A program made the translations under genes and the position numbers. From CALAED01 sp937891035 (GTDB taxonomy: Bacteria; Actinomycetota; Actinomycetes; Streptosporangiales; Streptosporangiaceae), in assembly GCA_035642125.1 (NCBI GenBank), contig DASQSZ010000456.1, positions 1-5,972 on the forward strand: 5,972 nucleotides of DNA, written 5' to 3'. The notes beneath the pieces are model-generated. The model was not told the DNA's origin, made no database searches, and worked only from the letters and a program-made list of their open reading frames with translations. This document shows positions 1 to 5,938 of the stretch, piece after piece; position 1 is the first letter of the stretch; the number at the start of each line of letters is the position of its first letter.

Positions 1-485
1 GTGGGGTCGACATCGAGCACGCCGCCGAGCCGGGACAGGTCAAGGCTGATCGCCCGGCCCAGACCGCGCGGCTCCACCCCGCCGACGACGCTGGTGCCGC
101 CGCCATAGGGGATGACCGCGGCCGCGGCGTGCTCGGCCCACTCCAGCACCCGCTCGACGTCCCGTTCGTCTCGCGGGTAGGCGACCACGTCGGGCGGATC
201 GTCGAAACGGCCTCTGAAAGCCCTGATGAGGTCGCGGTAGGCCTGCCCGTAGGTGTGGGTCATCCGGTCGTACGGCTCGGTCGTGCAGATGCCGGCCAGC
301 GCGGCGGGCGGGACGAGCCGGGGCGCCGGGAGCCGCACCGCCGCCGGCGGCACCGGATCTTCCAGGTCGCCGTCCAGCTTGAAGCCGGTCCCGCCCGCCA
401 TGAGCTCGGCGAGCCCGGCCGCGTCCCCGGCCGTCGGCTCTTCGTCCGCGTATCCCCATGCCCAGTGACTGCGCCGCCGCGCCAT
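1..485 (-). CDS. FAD-binding oxidase, AGPS-like (partial)
   Basis: This frame is open from the ATG at 485 to the left edge, giving 161 N-terminal residues; the rest lies outside the window. The N-terminus MARRRSHWAWGYADEEPT is typical of bacterial proteins annotated as alkyldihydroxyacetonephosphate synthase-like FAD oxidases. It is followed by a PYDRMTHTYGQAYRDLIRAF stretch (about 71-90) and the start of a PCMH-type FAD-binding domain: PPDVVAYPRD (97-106) and the pyrophosphate-binding loop IPYGGGTSVVGGVEP (125-139). The substrate- and flavin-binding C-terminal half, which would separate true AGPS from a glycolate/D-lactate-type dehydrogenase, is missing, so the substrate is unknown. A cytosolic flavoprotein is expected. 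The start sits 51 bp after the stop of the upstream phosphatase gene, in the same direction, with no clear Shine-Dalgarno sequence. A GTG at 506 is an alternative start, but the residues it adds do not resemble the family. Family assignment is strong; exact function is open. Confidence 0.88.
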   Translation of the reverse strand, partial: MARRRSHWAWGYADEEPTAGDAAGLAELMAGGTGFKLDGDLEDPVPPAAVRLPAPRLVPPAALAGICTTEPYDRMTHTYGQAYRDLIRAFRGRFDDPPDVVAYPRDERDVERVLEWAEHAAAAVIPYGGGTSVVGGVEPRGLGRAISLDLSRLGGVLDVDP

Positions 486-536
486 GCCCAAAGTCTGGCA
501 CGGCACCCGGCGGCCGGCTCGTACCGGACGGAAGGG

Positions 537-3098
537 TCAGGAGGCGCGTCCGTGGCGGTGCGGCACATCGCCGTCGTGCCCGCCGGGGAGGGCCTGTTCG
601 GCCCAGATGGTCTTGCCGTGCGGGGCCTGTCGGGTCCCCCAGCGCTTGGTGAGCCGGGAGACGAGCAGCAGGCCGCGGCCGGCCTCGTCGAAGGCGCGGG
701 CCGGCCGGAGGTGCGGAGCTGTGCTGCTGCCGTCGGAGACCTCGCAGATGAGCCTTTGGTCCCGGATGAGCCGCAGCTGGATCGGACCCACGGCGTGCCG
801 GATCGCGTTGGTGACGAGTTCGGTGACGATGAGGCCGGTGACGAACGCCGCGCCGGCGAGCCCCCAGCCGGTGAGCCGAGTGGTCACCTGTTTGCGGATG
901 TCGGCGACGACCGCCGGGTCGGTGGCCACGTCCCAGACGGCGACCTGGTCGCCGTCCAGCGCGTGCGTGCGGGCGACCAGCAGCGCCACGTCGTCCTCCT
1001 GCCGGTCGGGGAGCACGGTCTCGAGCACGTTGTCGCAGGTGGCGTTCAGCGACGGCTCGGGATGGGCCAGGGCACGGCGCAGGCGCTCGATCCCGTAGTC
1101 GATGTCGTGGTCGCGGGACTCGATGATGCCGTCGGTGTAGAGGGCGAGCACGCTTCCCGCCGGCAGTTCGATCTCGACGCTCTCGAACATCAGCCCGCCG
1201 AGGCCGAGCGGGGGACAGGCGGGCACGTCGAGGAGGCGGGCGGCCCCGTCCGGGGTGACGAGCACCGGCAGCGGGTGGCCGGCCCGGGCCAGTTCGCAGC
1301 GGCGGGAGACCGGGTCGTAGACCGCGTACACGCAGGTGGCGCCGAGATCGTTGTCCAACTCGTCGCCCTTGTCGGCATCCGCTTCGGCGGCGAGCCGGCT
1401 GACCAGGTCATCAAGGCGGGCGAGGAGCTCGTCGGGAGGCAGGTCGATGTCGGCGAGCGTGCGTACGGCGGTGCGCAGCCTGCCCATGGTGGCGGCGGCG
1501 CGGATGCCGTGGCCGACGACGTCGCCGACGACCAGGGCGACCCTTGCTCCGGAGAGCGGGATCACATCGAACCAGTCCCCGCCAACGTCGGCGTGGGCGC
1601 TGGCCGGCAGGTAGCGGCTGGCCACCTCAAAGGCCGACTGAACGGGGAGCCGTTGGGGCAGCAGACTCCGTTGCAGGGCCAGCGCGGTCGCCCGCTCGCG
1701 GGTGTACCGGCGGGCGTTGTCGAGGGAGAGGGCGGCCCTGGCGGTGAGCTCCTCGGCGAGCAGCACGTCGTCCCGCTCGAAGGGTTCCTCTCGCCGGCCG
1801 CGGACGAAGACCGCGACGCCGAGAGTGACTCCGCGGGCGCGTATCGGCACCGCAAGCACCGAGTGCAGCCCGTACGCGCTGATCGCCGCCACCCGCGCCG
1901 GGCTGGGGCCGATCGAGGAGATGAACGCCGGATCGTTGGTGCCGGTCAAAATCGGTTCCCCGGTGGTCAGGCAGCGGGCCGACAGGAAGGATTCCGCATG
2001 AACGTCGACCTCTCCCGGCTTGACCACGGTCTCGGGGACGCCCTTGTAGATGGACTGCTGGGCGACGCGACGCAGCGCGACGGAGCCGGCGAGCGGCCCG
2101 GGGCTCGGCTCATCGCCGCTCAGCACGGCCTCGAGGAGGTCGACGACGGCCAGATCGGCGAACCGGGGCACCACCATGTCGGCGAGCTCTTGGGCGGTCC
2201 TGCTGATGTCCAGCGTCGTGCCGATCTGGGTGCCCGCCTCGTTCAGGAGGGTCAGCCGCCGGCGGGCCTCGTACTGCTCGGTGATGTTGAGCACTCCGAT
2301 CCACACCGCCCGCGTCCGGCCGGCCTGATCCTTCAGCGGAGAGACGGACACCGACCAGGCGCGTTCGCAGGTCTCACCCGGCACCCGGCGATACGTCACC
2401 CGGTGCACCGGCTCTCCCGTGTCGAGCACCTGCCGCATGAGGCGCTCCATCGCGTCGTACTGGGGACCGGACAGAAGGTCGGTGAGGCGCCGGCCGCGCA
2501 GGTCGTCTTCGATGAACCCGAACATCCGGCACATGCGGTCGTTGACACCGAGGCACAGCAGGTCCGTGTCGTGGACGGCCAGCGCGAACGGTGACTGGTT
2601 GAACGCCAGGCGCATGAGCGCCGCCTCGTTCGGCCGGGTCGAGTCGCCCGGCTCCTCAGTCGGCTCAGCGGACGCGTGGCCGTCCCCTGCCGCTCGCTCG
2701 TTCCGCTCGTTCCGCTCGTTCCGCCGCCAAGCGGGCGGTGGCCGGACGTCGGTGATGGTCATCACGGTCCAGCGCAGGCCACCGTCGCCGTCCCGGCTCG
2801 GGTGCGCCAGCAGATCCAGATCCACCCGGCCGCCGTCCCGGTGCCGCAGCGAGACCCTGCCGTTCCAGTCTCTCCGCTCGGCCAGGCAGCGGTGAGCCGA
2901 TGCCGGCAGGTCCGAGGCCAGCAAGCTGACCGCCGGGCGCCCCGTCACGTCGCCTGCGGCGTAGCCGAGCAACCGCCGGGCGCCCGCGCTCCACTCCAGG
3001 ACACTGCCGCGCCGCCCGTCTATCACAGCCGTGGCCGTGCCGATCGCGGGCCCCGCGCCCTCATCGCCGTCGAGAGGGATGTTCTCAAAGCCGTCCAT
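537..3098 (-). CDS. PAS-PAS-GAF-SpoIIE phosphatase with RsbW-like ATPase domain
   Basis: From the ATG at 3098 this is an 853-residue cytosolic protein with no signal peptide or membrane segment. Domain order: PAS 1 (about 18-120), linker with three NER repeats (127-135), PAS 2 (about 158-281, ending WIGVLNITEQ), GAF (about 282-464), PP2C/SpoIIE serine phosphatase (about 470-711), and a HATPase_c anti-sigma-kinase domain (about 716-838). Phosphatase motifs include LQRSLLPQRLP (475-485), DVGGDWFD (504-511), VVGDVVGHG (523-531), ARAGHPLPVLVTPDG (604-618), LYTDGIIESRD (653-663) and EDDVALLVAR (701-710), so the acidic metal-binding residues are present. ATPase motifs are the N-box ELVTNAIRHA (760-769), VSDGS (787-791) and GRGLLLV (807-813). 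By family knowledge such proteins dephosphorylate and phosphorylate STAS anti-sigma-factor antagonists; no STAS partner is seen here. TTG 3170, GTG 3167 and ATG 3161 are also in frame, but a good promoter has its -10 at 3157-3162, which favours ATG 3098 or GTG 3110. A weak GCGAGGGCGG precedes ATG 3098. Confidence 0.93.
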   Translation of the reverse strand: MDGFENIPLDGDEGAGPAIGTATAVIDGRRGSVLEWSAGARRLLGYAAGDVTGRPAVSLLASDLPASAHRCLAERRDWNGRVSLRHRDGGRVDLDLLAHPSRDGDGGLRWTVMTITDVRPPPAWRRNERNERNERAAGDGHASAEPTEEPGDSTRPNEAALMRLAFNQSPFALAVHDTDLLCLGVNDRMCRMFGFIEDDLRGRRLTDLLSGPQYDAMERLMRQVLDTGEPVHRVTYRRVPGETCERAWSVSVSPLKDQAGRTRAVWIGVLNITEQYEARRRLTLLNEAGTQIGTTLDISRTAQELADMVVPRFADLAVVDLLEAVLSGDEPSPGPLAGSVALRRVAQQSIYKGVPETVVKPGEVDVHAESFLSARCLTTGEPILTGTNDPAFISSIGPSPARVAAISAYGLHSVLAVPIRARGVTLGVAVFVRGRREEPFERDDVLLAEELTARAALSLDNARRYTRERATALALQRSLLPQRLPVQSAFEVASRYLPASAHADVGGDWFDVIPLSGARVALVVGDVVGHGIRAAATMGRLRTAVRTLADIDLPPDELLARLDDLVSRLAAEADADKGDELDNDLGATCVYAVYDPVSRRCELARAGHPLPVLVTPDGAARLLDVPACPPLGLGGLMFESVEIELPAGSVLALYTDGIIESRDHDIDYGIERLRRALAHPEPSLNATCDNVLETVLPDRQEDDVALLVARTHALDGDQVAVWDVATDPAVVADIRKQVTTRLTGWGLAGAAFVTGLIVTELVTNAIRHAVGPIQLRLIRDQRLICEVSDGSSTAPHLRPARAFDEAGRGLLLVSRLTKRWGTRQAPHGKTIWAEQALPGGHDGDVPHRHGRAS
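2696..2722. repeat. 9-bp in-frame tandem repeat, three copies
   Basis: The 9-mer GCTCGTTCC occurs three times without change at 2696-2704, 2705-2713 and 2714-2722. On the minus strand it encodes Asn-Glu-Arg three times (residues 127-135 of the phosphatase) in the linker between the two PAS domains. Because the unit is nine bases, copy-number change by slippage would lengthen or shorten the charged linker without breaking the frame. Confidence 0.9.
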
Positions 3099-3156
3099 CG
3101 CCGCTCGCACCGCCCTCGCCGGGAGCCCTCCCCATGGTCGACACCGCAGGTCAGAG

Positions 3157-3186
3157 AGCATATCCACCAAATACGACGGGTGCCAA
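3157..3186 (-). promoter_or_regulatory. Sigma70/HrdB-type promoter for the phosphatase gene
   Basis: Read on the minus strand, TTGGCA (3186-3181, five of six matches to TTGACA) is followed after 18 bp by TATGCT (3162-3157, four of six matches to TATAAT). The predicted start is near 3150, leaving a leader of about 50 bases before ATG 3098. The position is right for this gene, and it argues against starts at 3161-3170, which would overlap the -10 box. This is a consensus match only. Confidence 0.55.
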
Positions 3187-3194
3187 AATGGTAC
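3180..3194. promoter_or_regulatory. Imperfect 15-bp palindrome over the -35 box (candidate operator)
   Basis: GTGCCA, AAA, TGGTAC forms a palindrome with 6-bp arms, 3-bp centre and one mismatch. It covers the TTGGCA -35 hexamer of the leftward promoter, where a bound repressor would block polymerase. No regulator gene in the window can be assigned to it. Confidence 0.35.
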
Positions 3195-3286
3195 AGAACG
3201 GGATGGGCTTCCGCGCGTCCCACGCCGCTCGGATGGCGGCCGCCGCGGGTACGTACGTTGAGATTTCGATTTTCCTCAGCCTGCCG

Positions 3287-3313
3287 TGTCGATATGGGGG
3301 AGACCCGTTCGTA
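3287..3313 (+). promoter_or_regulatory. Candidate ECF42-type promoter for the DGPF-sigma operon
   Basis: TGTCGA at 3287-3292 is followed after 17 bp by CGTA at 3310-3313. As I recall, the promoter signature reported for ECF42 sigma factors in Streptomyces venezuelae is TGTCGA at -35 and a CGA/T-type -10, upstream of DGPF genes. Here the motif lies about 80 bp before a DGPF gene and its ECF42 partner, on the correct strand, with usual ECF spacing. Transcription would start near 3320, giving a leader of about 50 bases. TGTCGA by itself is not rare here (at least five more copies on either strand), so position and spacing carry the argument. No good TTGACA/TATAAT pair is seen for this direction. 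Confidence 0.5.
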
Positions 3314-3323
3314 GTGGGGTGAG

Positions 3324-3342
3324 CGGCGGGACACGCCCGCCG
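3324..3342 (+). other. GC-rich hairpin in the DGPF operon leader
   Basis: CGGCGGG, ACACG, CCCGCCG forms a perfect 7-bp G/C stem with a 5-base loop. It falls just after the predicted transcription start and 14 bases before the Shine-Dalgarno sequence GAGGAG (3357-3362). It could affect mRNA stability or translation. There is no U-tract, so it does not look like an intrinsic terminator. Confidence 0.4.
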
Positions 3343-3370
3343 GGCACGAGAGCCATGAGGAGCGTTCGCT

Positions 3371-3745
3371 ATGACGCGATACCTGTTGTCGGTCCACAGC
3401 GTGGCGGGCGGGCCGCCTCGTCCGCCGATGTCCGAGGAGGAGATGCGGCGATCCCACCAGCGGCTCGCCGAGATCGAAAAGGAGATGGAGTCGTCGGGAG
3501 CCTGGGTGTTCTCCGGGCGGCTGCATGAGCCCGACACCGCCACCGTCGTCCGCGAGTCCGGGGGCGAGGTGGTGACGACGGACGGGCCCTTCGCGGAGTC
3601 AAAGGAGCACCTCGGCGGCTTCTACATCATCGAGGCCGCCGACCTCGACGCCGCGCTCGGCTGGGCGTCGAAGGTCACCGCCTGCATCAATGTGCCGATC
3701 GAGGTACGCCCGTTCTCCGCGTACGCCGACGAACCCCAAGTCTGA
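3371..3745 (+). CDS. DGPF/YCII-family protein
   Basis: This 124-residue cytosolic protein belongs to the YCII-related, DGPF-domain family. The N-terminal strand is MTRYLLSVHS, followed by a charged helix (about 21-42), WVFSGRLHEPDTATVV (45-60), the family signature TTDGPFAES with DGPF at 71-74, then GGFYIIEAADLDAALGWA (82-99) and a C-terminal IEVRPF strand (110-115). The length is normal for the family. The start is clear: GAGGAG at 3357-3362 lies 8 bases before the ATG. The gene is first in an operon with an ECF42 sigma factor that begins about 10 bp after its stop, the standard partnership for this family. DGPF proteins are small ferredoxin-like-fold proteins whose biochemical role is unsettled, and I infer none. 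Expression is probably driven by the ECF42-type promoter at 3287-3313. Confidence 0.93.
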   Translation: MTRYLLSVHSVAGGPPRPPMSEEEMRRSHQRLAEIEKEMESSGAWVFSGRLHEPDTATVVRESGGEVVTTDGPFAESKEHLGGFYIIEAADLDAALGWASKVTACINVPIEVRPFSAYADEPQV

Positions 3746-3752
3746 CTCGCCC

Positions 3753-3770
3753 GTCGTGGTCGTGGTCGTG
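3753..3770 (+). repeat. GTCGTG hexamer x3 at the sigma factor start
   Basis: Three perfect copies of GTCGTG lie at 3753-3758, 3759-3764 and 3765-3770, just after the DGPF stop codon. Each copy supplies an in-frame GTG (3756, 3762, 3768) that could start the sigma factor. Translation adds or loses Val-Val pairs. Confidence 0.85.
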
Positions 3771-5051
3771 GACGAGGCCATGGTCGGCCGGATCTTCCGC
3801 GCGGAGGCCGGCCGGTCCGTGGCCGCCTTGATCCGCTTCTTCGGCGACATCGACGTGGCGGAGGACGCGGTGCAAGAGGCGTTCGCCATTGCCCTGCGCC
3901 GCTGGCCGGGTGAGGGGCTGCCCCCCAATCCGGGCGGCTGGATCACGACGACCGCCCGGATGCGGGCGATCGACAGGCTGCGCCGCCGGACGCGGGAGCG
4001 CGTGCTGCTCGGCGAGGTGGCGATGCTCGCGCCCGGCACGGCCGGAACCGGCGCCGACGATCCCGCCCGGCTCGTCGCGGACCAGGCGGACGACGGACCG
4101 GGCGAGGAGGACGCCGTGCCAGATGACCGGCTCCGGCTCATCTTCACCTGCTGCCACCCGGCGCTGTCCACAGAAGCGCAGGTGGCGCTCACCTTGCGCC
4201 TGCTGGGCGGGCTGTCGACGGCCCAGGTCGCCCAATCCTTCCTGGTGGCCGAACCGACGATGGCCCAGCGTCTCGTCCGGGCCAAGCGCAAGATCAAGGC
4301 CGCCCGCATCCCCTACCGCGTACCGGCCGGTCATGAGCTGCCGGCCCGGTTGCCTCCCGTGCTGGCCGTCGTCTACCTCATCTACAACGCCGGTCTCACC
4401 GAGCCGCCGGGGGCGGCCGAGCCGCGTCTGTGCGCCGAGGCGATCCGGCTGGCCCGGGTGCTCGCCGCGCTCATGCCGGACGAGCCGGAGGTGGCCGGGC
4501 TGCTCGCGCTGTTGCTCCTCACCGAATCCCGTCGTGCGGCCCGGATCGCCCCCGACGGCTCACTGGTGCCACTCGCCGACCAGGACCGCTCGCGATGGGA
4601 CCGGGACATGATCGATGAGGGCCAGGCGATCGTACGCCGGTGCCTGCGCCGCGACCGTCCGGGCCCCTACCAGATCCAGGCCGCCGTCAACGCGGTGCAC
4701 GCCGACGCCGGCGCCTTCGACCGGACCGATTGGTCGCAGATCGTCGCTCTCTACGACCACCTGTTCGCCGCCACCCCCACCCCGGTGGTCGCCCTCAACC
4801 GCGCCATCGCGATCGGCGAGGTGCGCGGCCCTGCCGCCGCGCTGGCCCTCGTGGACGAACTGGACCTCGGCCACTACTACGCGTTCCACGCCGCCCGCGC
4901 CGACCTGCTCCGGCGGCTGGGCCGCGACGGCGAGGCCGCGGCCGCCTATCGGCGCGCCGCCGCCATGGCCCCGACCGCCGCCGAACGCGACTTTCTCGGC
5001 GCCGGCGGCCGATCCCGCCGGTCGCCGGAGCCCTCGGGGAACGGGTCATAG
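3756..5051 (+). CDS. ECF42-type RNA polymerase sigma factor with C-terminal extension
   Basis: From GTG 3756 this is a 431-residue ECF sigma factor. Sigma region 2 includes DIDVAEDAVQEAF (32-43) and GGWITTTARMRAIDRLRRR (60-78). A linker leads to RLIFTCCHPALS (127-138), a hallmark of this group, then region 4 with its helix-turn-helix (about 140-181; MAQRLVRAKRKIKAA at 169-183) and IPYRVP (185-190). The remaining 240 residues form the SnoaL-unrelated, TPR-like extension (DUF6596 type) with LPPVLAVVYLIYNAGL (199-214), PVVALNRAIAIGEVRG (343-358) and a repeat-like YAFHAARADLLRRLG (375-389). ECF42 factors have no dedicated anti-sigma factor; the extension is thought to control activity. None is encoded nearby, which fits. 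The start is uncertain: GTG 3756, 3762 and 3768, ATG 3780 and an overlapping ATG 3690 are in frame, none with a good Shine-Dalgarno sequence. Translational coupling to the DGPF gene is likely. Confidence 0.93.
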   Translation: MVVVVDEAMVGRIFRAEAGRSVAALIRFFGDIDVAEDAVQEAFAIALRRWPGEGLPPNPGGWITTTARMRAIDRLRRRTRERVLLGEVAMLAPGTAGTGADDPARLVADQADDGPGEEDAVPDDRLRLIFTCCHPALSTEAQVALTLRLLGGLSTAQVAQSFLVAEPTMAQRLVRAKRKIKAARIPYRVPAGHELPARLPPVLAVVYLIYNAGLTEPPGAAEPRLCAEAIRLARVLAALMPDEPEVAGLLALLLLTESRRAARIAPDGSLVPLADQDRSRWDRDMIDEGQAIVRRCLRRDRPGPYQIQAAVNAVHADAGAFDRTDWSQIVALYDHLFAATPTPVVALNRAIAIGEVRGPAAALALVDELDLGHYYAFHAARADLLRRLGRDGEAAAAYRRAAAMAPTAAERDFLGAGGRSRRSPEPSGNGS

Positions 5052-5104
5052 CTCGGCATGCCCGGCCTCGATCGGCTCGCGGTGCGGCTGAGGCGACATC
5101 ATTT

Positions 5105-5117
5105 GTGAAGATTTCAC
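5105..5117. other. Small palindrome in the sigma-monooxygenase intergenic gap
   Basis: GTGAA, GAT, TTCAC is a perfect 5-bp inverted repeat in an AT-richer patch of the 174-bp gap (5052-5225) between the sigma factor and the monooxygenase. It could be a small operator or part of a promoter region (TTGTGA at 5103-5108, then a poor TGGCAT at 5125-5130). I see no convincing terminator after the sigma factor, so read-through is possible. Confidence 0.25.
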
Positions 5118-5174
5118 CGTGCTTTGGCATCGTCGGACCGGCGCGGGCGCGGGTCGGCACCCGGTCACCTCGTC

Positions 5175-5222
5175 GGAGTCGGAGTCGGAGTCGGAGTCGG
5201 AGTCGGAGTCGGTAAGGGAGTC
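5175..5222 (+). repeat. GGAGTC hexamer array in front of the monooxygenase
   Basis: Six perfect tandem GGAGTC units fill 5175-5210. A degenerate unit GGTAAG (5211-5216) and one more GGAGTC (5217-5222) follow. Every perfect unit holds GGAG, a Shine-Dalgarno core; the last one is 5 bases before ATG 5226, so it is the likely ribosome binding site. The array is therefore a row of SD-like sites in the 5' leader. It is also open in the gene's frame (Gly-Val repeats), but no good start precedes it. Confidence 0.92.
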
Positions 5223-5225
5223 GGT

Positions 5226-5936
5226 ATGAGCAGAGTGTTGAGTGAACTGGCCCGGCCGATCATCGCCGCGCCCATGGCCGGCGGCCCGTCGACGCCGGAG
5301 TTGGTGGCGGCCGTCGGGGCTGCGGGCGGCATGGGTTTCGTCGCGGGCGGTTACGTCGGCGCCGATCGTCTCGCCGCCGCGATCGAGGAGGTGCGCGGCC
5401 GCGGCGTGCGGGACTTCGGGGTGAACGTGTTCGTCCCGGGCGACGCGGCCGCGGACTTCGGGTCGGCCCTGGAGTCGTACGCCCGGCGCCTGGAGGGCGA
5501 CGCGCGCCGGCTGGGCGTCGCCTTGGGCGAGGCGAGGTACGACGATGACGATTACGCGGCCAAGCTCGACGTGGTCGGTCGGGCGCGGGTGCCGGTGGTC
5601 TCGTTCACCTTCGGTCTGCCCGGCCGGTCCGTGGTCGATGACCTGCATTCGCGGGGGAGCGAGGTGTGGGTGACGGTCACCGATCCGGCCACCGTCCCGG
5701 CCGCGGTAGGGATCGGCGCCGACGCTCTCGTCGTCCAGGGGATGGAGGCCGGCGCGCACCGGGGCGGGCCTGACGACGCAGATGACGCGGCCGCCGCCGA
5801 GGCCTACGCGCTGTTGCCGCTGTTGCGGTTGGTCGCCGCGCGCACGGCGACGCCGCTGGTGGCCGGCGGCGGCATCGCCGACGGCGCCTCGGTCGCCGCC
5901 GTGCTGGCGGCCCGCTCACCGGGCCGCTTCCCGTAG
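5226..5936 (+). CDS. Nitronate monooxygenase-like protein, C-terminally truncated
   Basis: The 236-residue product matches the FMN-dependent nitronate monooxygenase (2-nitropropane dioxygenase) TIM-barrel family, which oxidises alkyl nitronates. Visible motifs: ARPIIAAPMAGGPSTPEL (9-26), GGMGFVAGGYVG (34-45), FGVNVFVPG (64-72), VPVVSFTFGLPG (122-133), the active-site segment VVQGMEAGAHRGG (169-181) with the conserved His at 178, and the phosphate-binding LVAGGGIADG (211-220). Family members usually run on into an AQLGTAFL-type segment that completes the FMN phosphate site, plus roughly 80-120 more residues. Here the frame becomes ARSPGRFP and stops at TAG. That tail is encoded by a hairpin, and neither alternative frame restores the family sequence, so this is a real truncation and not a simple frameshift. 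The product may be inactive and the gene a decaying remnant. ATG 5226 is chosen because GGAG lies 5 bases upstream; the longer frame from 5124 would only add repeat-coded residues. Confidence 0.85.
   Translation: MSRVLSELARPIIAAPMAGGPSTPELVAAVGAAGGMGFVAGGYVGADRLAAAIEEVRGRGVRDFGVNVFVPGDAAADFGSALESYARRLEGDARRLGVALGEARYDDDDYAAKLDVVGRARVPVVSFTFGLPGRSVVDDLHSRGSEVWVTVTDPATVPAAVGIGADALVVQGMEAGAHRGGPDDADDAAAAEAYALLPLLRLVAARTATPLVAGGGIADGASVAAVLAARSPGRFP
5907..5927 (+). terminator. Strong GC hairpin overlapping the monooxygenase stop
   Basis: GCGGCCCG (5907-5914) pairs perfectly with CGGGCCGC (5920-5927) around a 5-base loop CTCAC, followed by TTCCCGTAG. The 8-bp all-G/C stem resembles actinobacterial terminators, which often lack a long U-tract. 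It overlaps the last codons of the truncated gene, an unusual place for a terminator. Confidence 0.5.
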
Positions 5937-5938
5937 TC

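Noticed and set aside
40..501. A 153-codon minus-strand frame overlapping the FAD oxidase
   Set aside because: It is Arg/Gly-rich with no domain. The neighbouring minus-strand frame from 485 shows clear oxidase motifs and runs through the left edge.
507..517. CCGG-CGG-CCGG inverted repeat between the two leftward genes as a terminator
   Set aside because: Four-bp arms in very GC-rich DNA are expected by chance, and no U-tract follows.
129..2594. An 821-codon plus-strand open frame antisense to the phosphatase gene
   Set aside because: It has low-complexity Gly/Val/Arg/Asp-rich composition with no recognisable domain, while the minus strand encodes a clear multi-domain protein. Long antisense frames are expected in DNA with G/C-rich third positions.
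3137..3142. TGTCGA on the minus strand upstream of the phosphatase, as a second ECF42 promoter
   Set aside because: A CGA appears only about 19 bases downstream, and the hexamer is common in this window. The TTGGCA/TATGCT promoter explains this gene better.
3599..4334. Minus-strand frames of 215-236 codons antisense to the DGPF and sigma genes
   Set aside because: They are Arg/Ser/Ala-rich shadows of two well-supported plus-strand genes, with no family motifs.
5150..5163. CGGGT/ACCCG hairpin as a terminator for the sigma gene
   Set aside because: The stem is only 5 bp, about 100 bp after the stop and without a U-tract, so it is too weak to call.
5124..5225. An N-terminal extension of the monooxygenase containing a Gly-Val repeat
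   Set aside because: Family similarity begins right after ATG 5226, which has GGAG 5 bases upstream. The extension is only repeat and leader sequence.
5046..5759. A 237-codon minus-strand frame with a run of Ser-Asp repeats
   Set aside because: The Ser-Asp run is the reverse reading of the GGAGTC array, and the rest is the shadow of the monooxygenase. It is not an SD-repeat surface protein.
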